This document shows, one piece after another, positions 1 through 6,779 of a stretch of 9,249 nt of DNA. Source of the DNA: DATACN01 sp038215095 (GTDB lineage Bacteria > Actinomycetota > Thermoleophilia > Solirubrobacterales > Thermoleophilaceae). The notes under the pieces are model-generated. The model was given only the letters and a program-made list of their open reading frames with translations. It made no database searches and had not been told where the DNA came from. Position 1 is the first letter of the stretch. The number at the start of each line of letters is the position of its first letter. The position numbers and the translations under genes were made by a program. Location: contig JBBQRG010000098.1 in NCBI GenBank assembly GCA_038215095.1, positions 1 through 9,249 of the forward strand. Reading direction: 5' to 3'.

Positions 1-670
1 CGGCGGCGTCACGCTGGCGGCGCAGCAGCCGCACAACAACATCGTGCGCGTGGCCCTGCAGGGCTTCGCCGCGGTCTGCGGCGGCACGCAGTCGCTGCAC
101 ACGAACGGCTTCGACGAGGCGCTGGCGCTGCCCAGCGAGACCGCGGCCCGCATCGCGCTGCGCACCCAGCAGATCCTCGCCTACGAGTCCGGCGCGGCCG
201 ACTCGGTCGACCCCTTCGCCGGCTCCTACTTCGTGGAGGCGCTCACCGACGAGATCGAGGAGGCCGCCCAGGCGCTGATCGACAAGGTCGACGAGATGGG
301 CGGCTCGGTGCAGTGCATCCCCTACATCCGCGCCGAGGTCGAGGAGTCGGCCTGGGGCTACGAGGAGCGCTACAAGCAGAAGCAGGACATCGTCGTGGGC
401 GTGAACGAGTTCGTGACCGACCAGCTCGACGAGGTCGAGATCCTTCGCGTGGACCCCGAGTCCGAGCGCGAGCAGGTCGAGCGGCTGAAGAAGTTCAAGG
501 AGGAACGCGACGACGAGGCCGTGGAGAAGCGCCTCGAGGACCTGCGCGAGGCGGCACAAGGCGACGCCAACCTCCTTGAGCCGATGCGCGCCGCGCTGAA
601 GGACAAGGCAACCCTGGGCGAGGTCTCGGGCGTGCTCCGCGACGAATACGGCGAGTACACCGAGGCGTGA
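1..670 (+). CDS. Methylmalonyl-CoA mutase-type acyl-CoA mutase large subunit, 3' part, no B12 domain
   Basis: The reading frame is open from base 2 to the TGA at 668-670, so the 5' end lies outside the window. The visible 222 residues carry the family blocks GGTQSLHTN, DEALALPSE, ARIALRTQQIL and DSVDPFAGSYFVE, which form the C-terminal part of the substrate-binding TIM barrel of B12-dependent acyl-CoA mutases. The enzyme family carries out carbon-skeleton rearrangements such as methylmalonyl-CoA to succinyl-CoA. The protein ends in a charged helical stretch and GEVSGVLRDEYGEY, a typical end for large subunits whose cobalamin-binding domain is a separate polypeptide; no DxHxxG cobalamin motif follows. 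Residues separating methylmalonyl-, isobutyryl-, hydroxyisobutyryl- and ethylmalonyl-CoA mutases lie upstream and cannot be read. PccB nearby favours methylmalonyl-CoA, which is inference. Confidence 0.93.
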   Translation, partial: GGVTLAAQQPHNNIVRVALQGFAAVCGGTQSLHTNGFDEALALPSETAARIALRTQQILAYESGAADSVDPFAGSYFVEALTDEIEEAAQALIDKVDEMGGSVQCIPYIRAEVEESAWGYEERYKQKQDIVVGVNEFVTDQLDEVEILRVDPESEREQVERLKKFKEERDDEAVEKRLEDLREAAQGDANLLEPMRAALKDKATLGEVSGVLRDEYGEYTEA

Positions 671-1035
671 GGGCCGCGGCGGCCGCGTTGGCGGCTCTGG
701 TAATGCTGGCGACGCCTGCGTACGCCGCCGCCAAGAGCTTCCACACGCCGTCGCGGAACATCGCGTGCCTCTACTCGGCGAAGGGCGGCCCCGGCCCGTT
801 CCTGCGCTGCGACGTGCATTCGCTGAACGACACCGCGTTCGGGCTGGACCGCAAGCACCGTGCCCGGCGTGTACATGTCACCGACGCAGTGCCCGAGGGG
901 CGCGTGCTTGCCTACGGCCGCTCGCTGCGGCTCGGCCCGTTCACCTGCAAGTCGCGCCGCCGGGGCCTGACGTGCCGCGCCCGCTCCAGCCGCCACGGGT
1001 TCTTCCTGAGCCGCGCCCGCCAGCGCGTTTTCTAG
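667..1035 (+). CDS. Small secreted four-cysteine protein, DUF6636-like
   Basis: A 122-residue protein with a clear Sec signal peptide: Ala/Leu/Val-rich core at residues 3-16 and an AYA cleavage site near residue 20. The mature part has four cysteines (34, 48, 94, 103), enough for two disulfides. The blocks FHTPSRNIAC near the start and GLTCRARSSRHGFFLSR near the end resemble the TPSGNIAC and GLTC..GHGFFLSR blocks of actinobacterial DUF6636 proteins, recalled from memory and not searched. No biochemical role is known for that family. The GTG start at 667 overlaps the mutase stop as GTGA and has no convincing ribosome binding site of its own, so translation is probably coupled to the mutase. 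The frame has no other plausible start before the signal peptide. Its TAG stop interlocks with the stop of the opposing gene. Confidence 0.75.
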   Translation: MRAAAAALAALVMLATPAYAAAKSFHTPSRNIACLYSAKGGPGPFLRCDVHSLNDTAFGLDRKHRARRVHVTDAVPEGRVLAYGRSLRLGPFTCKSRRRGLTCRARSSRHGFFLSRARQRVF

Positions 1036-2054
1036 CGCTTGAGGGTCACGCGCAGTGAGCGCAGCGGCGTCTTGGCACTGCCGCGCGTTGCGCGCATGCG
1101 GGCCGTCAGGCGCAGCGAGCGCATCCCGCGCACGTTCTTGCGTGCCCGCCGGGTGAGGCGCACCCGGAAGGCCTTCACGCCGGCCTTCGATAGCTTCACC
1201 ACGCCCACGCCGATCACCCTCGGCAGGTGCAGCCGCCGCGCCGTCGAGCGCGGCAGGCGCAGCTCCACGCGCACCCGGCAGGCCTGGTTGCAGCGCACGC
1301 GCACCAGGACGCCGCGCGAGAGAATCGTCTTCAGTCCCTGCCGCGAGCGCAGCGAGAACGTCGAGGTGAGCTTGGGGGTGGCGTTCGCGGGCGGTACGAC
1401 CGGCGCGGCTGGCTGAGCCGGGGCAGGGGCGGGCCCGGCGGTCGGCCCGGTCACGCTCACGCCCTGGAAGGGCTGGGCGTCCTTCGTCCAGATCCAGTCG
1501 TTGGTGCCGTAGACGTCGGTCTTGGAGTTACCCCCGAGCGTGCCGTCCGGCTTGGGCGTCGTCCAGGCCAGGTCGCCCGGCGCCGTCCCGTTCTCAACCG
1601 AGTAGACGAACTCGAACTGGGCCGCCATCGTCTCTACGTAGTTCGGGAAGCCGTCGGAGTCGGAGTCCGTGAGCGACGGCGCATCCGCCGTTGAGGTCAC
1701 GAAGTGGATGCAGAAGTGGGTGGTGCAGAGGGGCGCGTGCTCCGCCACGGTGTAGCCGTCGCCGAAGGGATCGGAGGCGCCGTCGGTGGGCCTGGCGAGG
1801 ATCGAGCGGGCGCGCTCCCGGTCACTGGACGACAGCGAGTTCTTGCGCTTTGCCAGCGCGGCCAGCGCCGGCGTGAGCTCGCGGCCACTTCGCACGCCTT
1901 GGCCCTGGCGCAGCTGCTCCACGCGGTCGAGCGCGGACTCCGCCCGGGCGCGGCTGCCGGGCTGCAGCGGCTTCGGGCTCGCGCCCGCGGCGGCTGGCGC
2001 GAAGCAGCCGAGCACGGCGGCCAGGACGAGCAGGAGCAGGGGGACGCGACGCAT
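1032..2054 (-). CDS. Secreted protein: truncated MXAN_6640-like N-terminal region plus proline linker and basic beta-rich tail
   Basis: 340 residues. Residues 5-24 form a hydrophobic signal sequence; C17 in VLGC could be a weak lipobox, so either a secreted protein or a lipoprotein is possible. Residues 106-180 contain HAPLCTTHFCIHFV, a DSDSDGFPNYVE calcium-loop-like motif (D130, D132, D134, E141) and a GGN..TDVY segment, which resemble the region before the catalytic domain in secreted MXAN_6640-type putative metalloproteases. No HExxH zinc motif follows. A Pro/Ala linker (about 203-227) leads to a basic domain (232-340) ending LRSLRVTLKR, with a CNQAC pair at 255-259, of the type seen at the end of many Solirubrobacterales secreted proteins. 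Start ATG at 2054 has AGAGGA three bases upstream. Function is unknown; a surface or adhesive role is only a guess. Confidence 0.8.
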   Translation of the reverse strand: MRRVPLLLLVLAAVLGCFAPAAAGASPKPLQPGSRARAESALDRVEQLRQGQGVRSGRELTPALAALAKRKNSLSSSDRERARSILARPTDGASDPFGDGYTVAEHAPLCTTHFCIHFVTSTADAPSLTDSDSDGFPNYVETMAAQFEFVYSVENGTAPGDLAWTTPKPDGTLGGNSKTDVYGTNDWIWTKDAQPFQGVSVTGPTAGPAPAPAQPAAPVVPPANATPKLTSTFSLRSRQGLKTILSRGVLVRVRCNQACRVRVELRLPRSTARRLHLPRVIGVGVVKLSKAGVKAFRVRLTRRARKNVRGMRSLRLTARMRATRGSAKTPLRSLRVTLKR

Positions 2055-2097
2055 GCATCCTCTTTATCGACCGCTGTGGCAGGACTCGCCAGTGACA

Positions 2098-2112
2098 TGC
2101 CGAAACTCGGCA
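2098..2112. promoter_or_regulatory. Perfect 6-bp inverted repeat directly before the start of the 2114 gene
   Basis: TGCCGA and TCGGCA flank a 3-base AAC. The repeat ends one base before the ATG at 2114, in the 59-bp divergent gap between the secreted-protein gene and the SRPBCC-like gene. It could be an operator serving both genes, or an RNA hairpin that blocks initiation. There is no clear ribosome binding site between it and the ATG. Arms this short can arise by chance. Confidence 0.35.
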
Positions 2113-2113
2113 A

Positions 2114-2521
2114 ATGCCCACTGTGGAGGTCTCACGCACCCTTGTGAAGTCGCCGCCCGAGCTCTGGGAGGAGCTGCAGGGCGCGCGGCTCAAAGAGACG
2201 GTCGGCGCCGAGGAGGTCAAGCCCTCTGAGGACGAGCGGCTGCTGGTCTGGGAAGGCGACGGCGCCAGCGGCACCGCCACGCTCGAGCCTTCGGGCTGGG
2301 GCACCAAGGTGATCCTGCGCGCCGAGATCGAGGAGACGGTCACCCAGCTCGAGCCCCAGGTGGCCCGGCTGGGCCTCTGGTCGCGCCTGATGGGCGTCAA
2401 GCCCCCGCCTCCGCCGGAGCCCGAGCCCGAGGGCCTCAGCCCCGAGCGGCTGGAGCAGGCCTTCGAGCAGCTGCTCGACGACCTCGGCTCGGCGCACCGC
2501 AAGCCGTTCCAGCAGGAATAG
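2114..2521 (+). CDS. Small SRPBCC-like protein with proline-rich C-terminal segment
   Basis: A soluble 135-residue protein with no signal peptide or membrane segment. The opening VEVSRTLVKSPPELWEELQ followed by alternating strands (LLVWEGDG, GTATLEPSGWGTKVILRAEIE) matches the start of SRPBCC/polyketide-cyclase-type ligand-binding folds, but it is shorter than the usual 140-160 residues and the C-terminal part is atypical: a PPPPPEPEPEG run (about 97-107) and then an amphipathic helix, LSPERLEQAFEQLLDDL. The ATG at 2114 is chosen because the conserved first strand starts right behind it. No strong ribosome binding site is visible. The gene ends 28 bases before pccB on the same strand, so a link with pccB is possible though no function follows from that. 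The ligand is unknown. Confidence 0.75.
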   Translation: MPTVEVSRTLVKSPPELWEELQGARLKETVGAEEVKPSEDERLLVWEGDGASGTATLEPSGWGTKVILRAEIEETVTQLEPQVARLGLWSRLMGVKPPPPPEPEPEGLSPERLEQAFEQLLDDLGSAHRKPFQQE

Positions 2522-2534
2522 AGCTCCCTCCACG

Positions 2535-2540
2535 TACAAT
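2535..2540 (+). promoter_or_regulatory. Candidate -10 box (TACAAT) for leaderless pccB mRNA
   Basis: TACAAT lies nine bases before the pccB ATG at 2550, and nothing resembling a Shine-Dalgarno sequence occurs between them. A start site the usual 7 or so bases after the -10 would fall within about three bases of the ATG, giving a leaderless or nearly leaderless message, a common arrangement in actinobacteria. No good -35 hexamer is visible. Confidence 0.45.
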
Positions 2541-2549
2541 CGGCGCCGC

Positions 2550-4118
<1,569 letters not shown>

Positions 4119-4202
4119 GCGGGATATTCCGATGACGATCGCGCTCTCGGCGGCCCGTCCTAGGCAAGCCGCGTCCACCGCGTTGCCCCGCGCCCCCTAC
4201 GC
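4119..4202. other. Intergenic gap between convergent pccB and SRPBCC genes
   Basis: 84 bases containing the second arm of the pccB hairpin and then plain GC-rich sequence. I see no promoter, RNA gene or further repeat in it. Confidence 0.6.
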
Positions 4203-4655
4203 CTACGGGCCAGGGCTCGGCGTTCTCTCGAGCCTCTCCTTCAGCCGCCTCAGGTCCGACGTCACGCCGCGCTTGACCATCGCCGACAGTGCCGGCGCCG
4301 CGACCTTGTAGAAGCCGCTCGCGTCGCCGCCGGTGTAGATGCGCATGCGGGTTCCGTCGCCGGACGGCTCGAACTCGTAGACGACCGTCATCGCGAACGG
4401 CGCCTTGACCGACTTCATGGCCAGGCGCTCGTGACGCCGCAGCTCGGTGATCTCGTTGACGTACTCCATGTCCCGCCCGAGGAAGCGGGCCACCCGGCGC
4501 ACGCGGGTGCCGGGGCGGACCGGTCCGTCCCCCAGCACCTCGACGCGGGTCAGCGCGCCGATCCACTCCCGGTCGTTCGCCGGATCCATCGCGTAGGCGG
4601 CCACCTGCTCGGGTGGCCGCCCGATCAGCTGCTCGACGGTCACGTCGACGCTCAA
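4203..4655 (-). CDS. SRPBCC (polyketide cyclase/dehydrase-like) family protein
   Basis: 150 residues with the full SRPBCC pattern: a first strand (VDVTVEQLIGRPPEQVAAYAMDPAND), W31 after the first helix, a central group of strands (TRVRRVARFLGRDMEYVNEITEL), the strand pair VVYEFEPSGDGTRMRIYTGG, and a long C-terminal helix (MVKRGVTSDLRRLKERLE). Such proteins bind hydrophobic ligands in a deep cavity; the ligand cannot be told from sequence. The chosen TTG start at 4655 overlaps the stop of the preceding gene as TTGA, matching the coupled layout of the cassette. A GTG four codons later (4643) is an alternative. It is the last gene of the ArsR cassette and is probably under its control. Confidence 0.85.
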   Translation of the reverse strand: MSVDVTVEQLIGRPPEQVAAYAMDPANDREWIGALTRVEVLGDGPVRPGTRVRRVARFLGRDMEYVNEITELRRHERLAMKSVKAPFAMTVVYEFEPSGDGTRMRIYTGGDASGFYKVAAPALSAMVKRGVTSDLRRLKERLERTPSPGP

Positions 4656-5098
4656 GCGAAGACCCGCCGCTCGAGGTTGTCGAAGCAGCCGTTCCAGCCG
4701 TGCGAGTGGTTGTCGCGACTCTCCTCGCTGCCGAAGCCGGTCTGTGTCAGCACCACGCGCGTGGCCTCGCCGTCGCCGTGGAACTCCACGGTCACGAGGG
4801 TCTCCTCGCCGTCGGCGTCGTCGCCCTGCCAGGCCCAGGTGTACACCAGCTTGCTGGGGCGCGCGAACTCACGGTATTCGCCTGCCACGGTGTGCACCTG
4901 GCCGTCGCCCGGCTCCTGCATTGAAAGCTCGTAGCGGCCGCCCTCCCGGGCATCCACCTCGACGCCCGCGCAATCCCAGTCGGGCTGTGCAGCCCACCAG
5001 CGCCGCAGCAGCTCGGGGTTCACCCAGGCGTCGAAGACCCGCTCGGGCGCCGCCTGGAACGTGCGCTCCAGCTTCAGCTCGGTCATGACCTCTGTCAT
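4652..5098 (-). CDS. AHSA1-type SRPBCC domain protein
   Basis: 148 residues from the ATG at 5098, which overlaps the regulator's stop as ATGA. Longer readings of this frame (to 5173) add a tail inside the arsR gene without similarity to the family and were not used; a second Met four codons downstream (5086) is also possible. The pattern LERTFQAAPERVFDAWVNPELLRRWW, then GGRYELSM, VAGEYREFARPSKLVYTWAW, TLVTVEFHGDGEATRVVLTQTGF and the final HSHGWNGCFDNLERRV is that of AHSA1/Aha1-C-terminal-like SRPBCC proteins. Despite the family name, bacterial members have no shown Hsp90 role. Pairing with an ArsR-type repressor is a widespread arrangement, suggesting that the SRPBCC protein acts on or binds something linked to the regulator's signal; that link is inference. 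Confidence 0.9.
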   Translation of the reverse strand: MTEVMTELKLERTFQAAPERVFDAWVNPELLRRWWAAQPDWDCAGVEVDAREGGRYELSMQEPGDGQVHTVAGEYREFARPSKLVYTWAWQGDDADGEETLVTVEFHGDGEATRVVLTQTGFGSEESRDNHSHGWNGCFDNLERRVFA

Positions 5099-5412
5099 TG
5101 CCGCTCCTCCTCGAGGTAGTCCTCGATCGTGTCGAACTTGTTCTCCCAGAGCGCGCGCTGGCGCTCGATCCAACCGCCCGCCTGTACGAGCGGCTGCTCG
5201 GCCAGGCGCAGCCGGTGCGTGCGGCCCTGGACCTCACGCGTAACGAGCCCGGCGCTCTCGAGCACCTTCAGGTGCTTCGTCACTGCGGGCTTGGAGACGT
5301 CGAGCCCCGCGGTCGCGTGCCCCACCGTGGCCGGCCCGCGGGCGAGCCGCTCCACGATCTGCCGCCGCACCGGATGGCCGAGCGCCCGGAAGCTGCGATC
5401 AACATTGTTCAC
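5095..5412 (-). CDS. ArsR-family winged-helix transcriptional regulator
   Basis: 105 residues, a typical ArsR size. Residues 4-25 (VDRSFRALGHPVRRQIVERLAR) are the conserved first helices; a winged helix-turn-helix follows, with recognition helix SKPAVTKHLKVLESAGLV (40-57) and wing REVQGRTHRLRL. The C-terminal WIERQRALWENKFDTIEDYLEEE is the helix common in ArsR proteins paired with SRPBCC genes. There are no cysteines, so the classical thiol-based ArsR/SmtB metal sites are absent and metal sensing is unlikely. The GTG start at 5412 lies inside a perfect inverted repeat and has no ribosome binding site. The stop overlaps the next gene as ATGA. Likely role: autorepressor of the three-gene cassette; its inducer is unknown. 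Confidence 0.92.
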   Translation of the reverse strand: MNNVDRSFRALGHPVRRQIVERLARGPATVGHATAGLDVSKPAVTKHLKVLESAGLVTREVQGRTHRLRLAEQPLVQAGGWIERQRALWENKFDTIEDYLEEERQ

Positions 5413-5427
5413 TATAAGGTGAACAAT
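5404..5427. promoter_or_regulatory. Perfect 9-bp inverted repeat: likely ArsR operator over promoter and start codon
   Basis: On the plus strand ATTGTTCAC (5404-5412) and GTGAACAAT (5419-5427) flank TATAAG. On the coding (minus) strand the second arm is GTGAACAAT, whose GTG is the regulator's start codon, and the first arm overlaps a candidate -10 box, TATTGT (5428-5423), ten bases ahead of that GTG. A bound repressor would cover both the -10 and the initiation codon of a leaderless or nearly leaderless transcript. The element is an AT-rich island in GC-rich DNA. It also lies in the 16-base gap behind the upstream dehydrogenase gene, indicating that the cassette has its own promoter. Confidence 0.75.
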
Positions 5428-5428
5428 A

Positions 5429-6376
5429 CTAGAGCCACACGCGGCTCGCGCTCACCGCTCCCTGGCGCTCGGCCGCGAGCACGGCCAGGCAGAGTGCGAG
5501 GTCCTGGATCGCCAGGCCGGTGGAGTCGAACAGCGTGGTCTCGTCCGTGCTCTCGCGCGCGGGCTCGCGGCCGGTGAGCACCGCGCCGAGCTCGGTCACC
5601 TGCTCGCGCCTCACGAGCCCAGCCTCCACAGCGGGGGTGAGCTCGCCGCCGTGGCTGGCCTGCTCCCACTCGTCGCAGAAGAGCCGGCAGGCGGCCACCG
5701 CCTCGGGCTCGGCCTCCGCCTTGCCCGGGCCGTCGGCGCCGAGCATGTTCAGGTGCATGCCGGGGCGCAGGTCGCCGGCGCGCACCACGGGCTGGGCGCC
5801 TGGTGTGACGCAGGTCACCACGTCGCAGGCCAGCGCGTCCTCGAGGCTGCCGGCCTCCCAGCCAAGCTCACCGGCCAGCCGGCCGGCGGCGTCGGGATCG
5901 GGGTCGAAGCAGACCCCGGGGCCGTACTCGGCCGCGGCGAGGCAGCGGGCGGCCCAGCCGCCGTGCAGGCCGCAGCCCACGATCCCCACCGTGGCGGCGT
6001 CCTCGCGCGCCAGCTCCTGGGCGGCGACCGCGGCCACCGCGCCGGTGCGCAGCGCCGTGACCGCGCGGACGTCGACCAGGGCCAGGGGCTCGCCGTCAGC
6101 AAGCGACGACACGCAGATCACCCCCATCACCACCGGCAGGCCGGCCGCCGGGTTGCCCGGAAAGGAGGTGACCCACTTGAGGATCGCCAGCCCGGCGCCG
6201 CGCGCCGGCATCGCGCGGAAGTCGCCGTTCGGCGACGCGTCGAGGTAGATCTTCGGCGGCATCGCCCACTCCCCGGCGGCGTAGGCCACGAAGCCGGCGC
6301 GCACCCGCTCGATCGCCTCGAGCGGTGAAACCGCCTCGAGCACAGTCGCGTGAGAGAACACCGGGATGTCGGGCAT
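5429..6376 (-). CDS. Ornithine cyclodeaminase / mu-crystallin family NAD(P)-dependent enzyme
   Basis: 315 residues, normal for the family. The N-terminal part carries residues usually used to bind substrate carboxylate: R54 in FRAMPA, K67 in LKWVTSFPGNPAAGLP and R110 in LRTGA. The Rossmann domain begins at VGIVGCGLHG (130-139), with an acidic FDPDPD after the second strand, more suited to NAD than NADP. D215 in GADGPGKAE fits the catalytic aspartate of ornithine cyclodeaminases. FDSTGLAIQDLA (283-294) is the family signature near the C-terminus. Members include ornithine cyclodeaminase, archaeal-type alanine dehydrogenase and pyrroline/piperideine-2-carboxylate or ketimine reductases, which cannot be separated here. 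ATG 6376 has no clear ribosome binding site. The ArsR cassette follows after 16 bases. Confidence 0.92.
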   Translation of the reverse strand: MPDIPVFSHATVLEAVSPLEAIERVRAGFVAYAAGEWAMPPKIYLDASPNGDFRAMPARGAGLAILKWVTSFPGNPAAGLPVVMGVICVSSLADGEPLALVDVRAVTALRTGAVAAVAAQELAREDAATVGIVGCGLHGGWAARCLAAAEYGPGVCFDPDPDAAGRLAGELGWEAGSLEDALACDVVTCVTPGAQPVVRAGDLRPGMHLNMLGADGPGKAEAEPEAVAACRLFCDEWEQASHGGELTPAVEAGLVRREQVTELGAVLTGREPARESTDETTLFDSTGLAIQDLALCLAVLAAERQGAVSASRVWL

Positions 6377-6400
6377 GCCGGCGGTTACGGTAGTTGGGAA

Positions 6401-6421
6401 GCAGCCGGCTCGGCCGGCTGC
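6401..6421. repeat. Perfect 9-bp inverted repeat in the divergent promoter region
   Basis: GCAGCCGGC and GCCGGCTGC flank a TCG loop, within the 68-base gap between the divergently read dehydrogenase and epsilon-like genes. It falls where the -35 region of the candidate promoter at 6432-6437 would be, so it may be an operator. No U-tract follows, so it is a poor intrinsic terminator. Its layout and core are nearly the same as the palindrome at 8618-8638, which raises the option of a dispersed palindromic element. Confidence 0.5.
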
Positions 6422-6431
6422 GCAGCCTTGC

Positions 6432-6437
6432 TATACC
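6432..6437 (+). promoter_or_regulatory. Candidate -10 box (TATACC) for leaderless epsilon-like gene
   Basis: TATACC lies seven bases before the ATG at 6445 and no ribosome binding site lies between, which puts the expected transcription start at or next to the ATG. No recognisable -35; that region is occupied by the 9-bp inverted repeat. Confidence 0.4.
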
Positions 6438-6444
6438 CCGCCGG

Positions 6445-6672
6445 ATGAGCCGCAACGGCAAGCAGCAGCCGGGCCGCCCGCGCATCGAGGTCAGGCAGTC
6501 CGCCGCGTCGCCCGAGGAGGCGGCCGCGATCGCGGCGGCCATCGAGCAGTTCCTGCGCGACACCGCTCCGCCCCCGCAGGCCGAGGGCGCGTCGATCAGC
6601 CCCTGGGGGCGCGCCGCCCTCTACGAGGCCGTGGGCCTCGACGCGGACGCCGCCGCCCCCTGGGGCGCCTAG
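6445..6672 (+). CDS. Acyl-CoA carboxylase epsilon-like small subunit
   Basis: A 75-residue protein. After a basic, Pro/Gly-containing start (residues 1-13) come the strand IEVRQSA, the helix SPEEAAAIAAAIEQFLRD (22-39), a Pro/Ala linker (41-49) and a final SPWGRAALYEAVG (52-64). This order (a short IxVxxG/S-type strand, SPEE helix, linker, then SPW.RAA) resembles the small epsilon-type subunits that accompany actinobacterial acyl-CoA carboxylases. The match rests on remembered family features and the protein is short, so it is tentative. The likely role would be to stabilise or activate the PccA-PccB complex. ATG 6445 is preferred over a TTG at 6394, which would run the coding region through the inverted repeat and promoter. 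It is separated from pccB by the whole ArsR/dehydrogenase block. Confidence 0.6.
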   Translation: MSRNGKQQPGRPRIEVRQSAASPEEAAAIAAAIEQFLRDTAPPPQAEGASISPWGRAALYEAVGLDADAAAPWGA

Positions 6673-6714
6673 CCCGCGGCCGCCCGGCTTGAGGCCGAGG
6701 CGGGACCTGCCGAA

Positions 6715-6720
6715 TACAAT
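6715..6720 (+). promoter_or_regulatory. Candidate -10 box (TACAAT) upstream of sir
   Basis: TACAAT occurs 59 bases before the sir ATG, identical to the hexamer before pccB. A start around 6727 would give a leader of about 50 bases carrying the inverted repeat at 6730-6756. A second candidate, the extended -10 TGCTAGTTT at 6742-6750, lies inside that repeat. No strong -35 is seen for either. Confidence 0.35.
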
Positions 6721-6729
6721 CTCGGAAAT

Positions 6730-6756
6730 CCGATCAGGTTTTGCTAGTTTGATCGG
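6730..6756. promoter_or_regulatory. 7-bp inverted repeat with 13-bp AT-rich centre upstream of sir
   Basis: CCGATCA (6730-6736) and TGATCGG (6750-6756) are perfect arms whose centres lie 20 bases apart, about two helical turns, as expected for a dimeric regulator. The centre is AT-rich. Its position before the sulfite reductase gene suggests the operator of a sulfur/cysteine-responsive regulator; the regulator is not encoded in this window. A leader hairpin with a large loop is the alternative. Confidence 0.5.
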
Positions 6757-6779
6757 CCCCGACCTCGCGGAGTGCCTTA

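Noticed and set aside
5099..5173. A longer start (5173) for the AHSA1-type gene
   Set aside because: It would place 25 residues unlike the family inside the arsR coding region; the ATG at 5098 gives the usual N-terminus and an ATGA overlap.
5404..5427. Reading the inverted repeat behind the dehydrogenase gene as its terminator
   Set aside because: Stem is short and AT-rich with no U-tract, and it overlaps the regulator's promoter and start codon; an operator explains it better.
6394..6444. A TTG-started extension of the epsilon-like protein
   Set aside because: It runs through the perfect inverted repeat and candidate -10 box, and adds residues (MGSSRLGRLRSLAIPRR) outside the family pattern.
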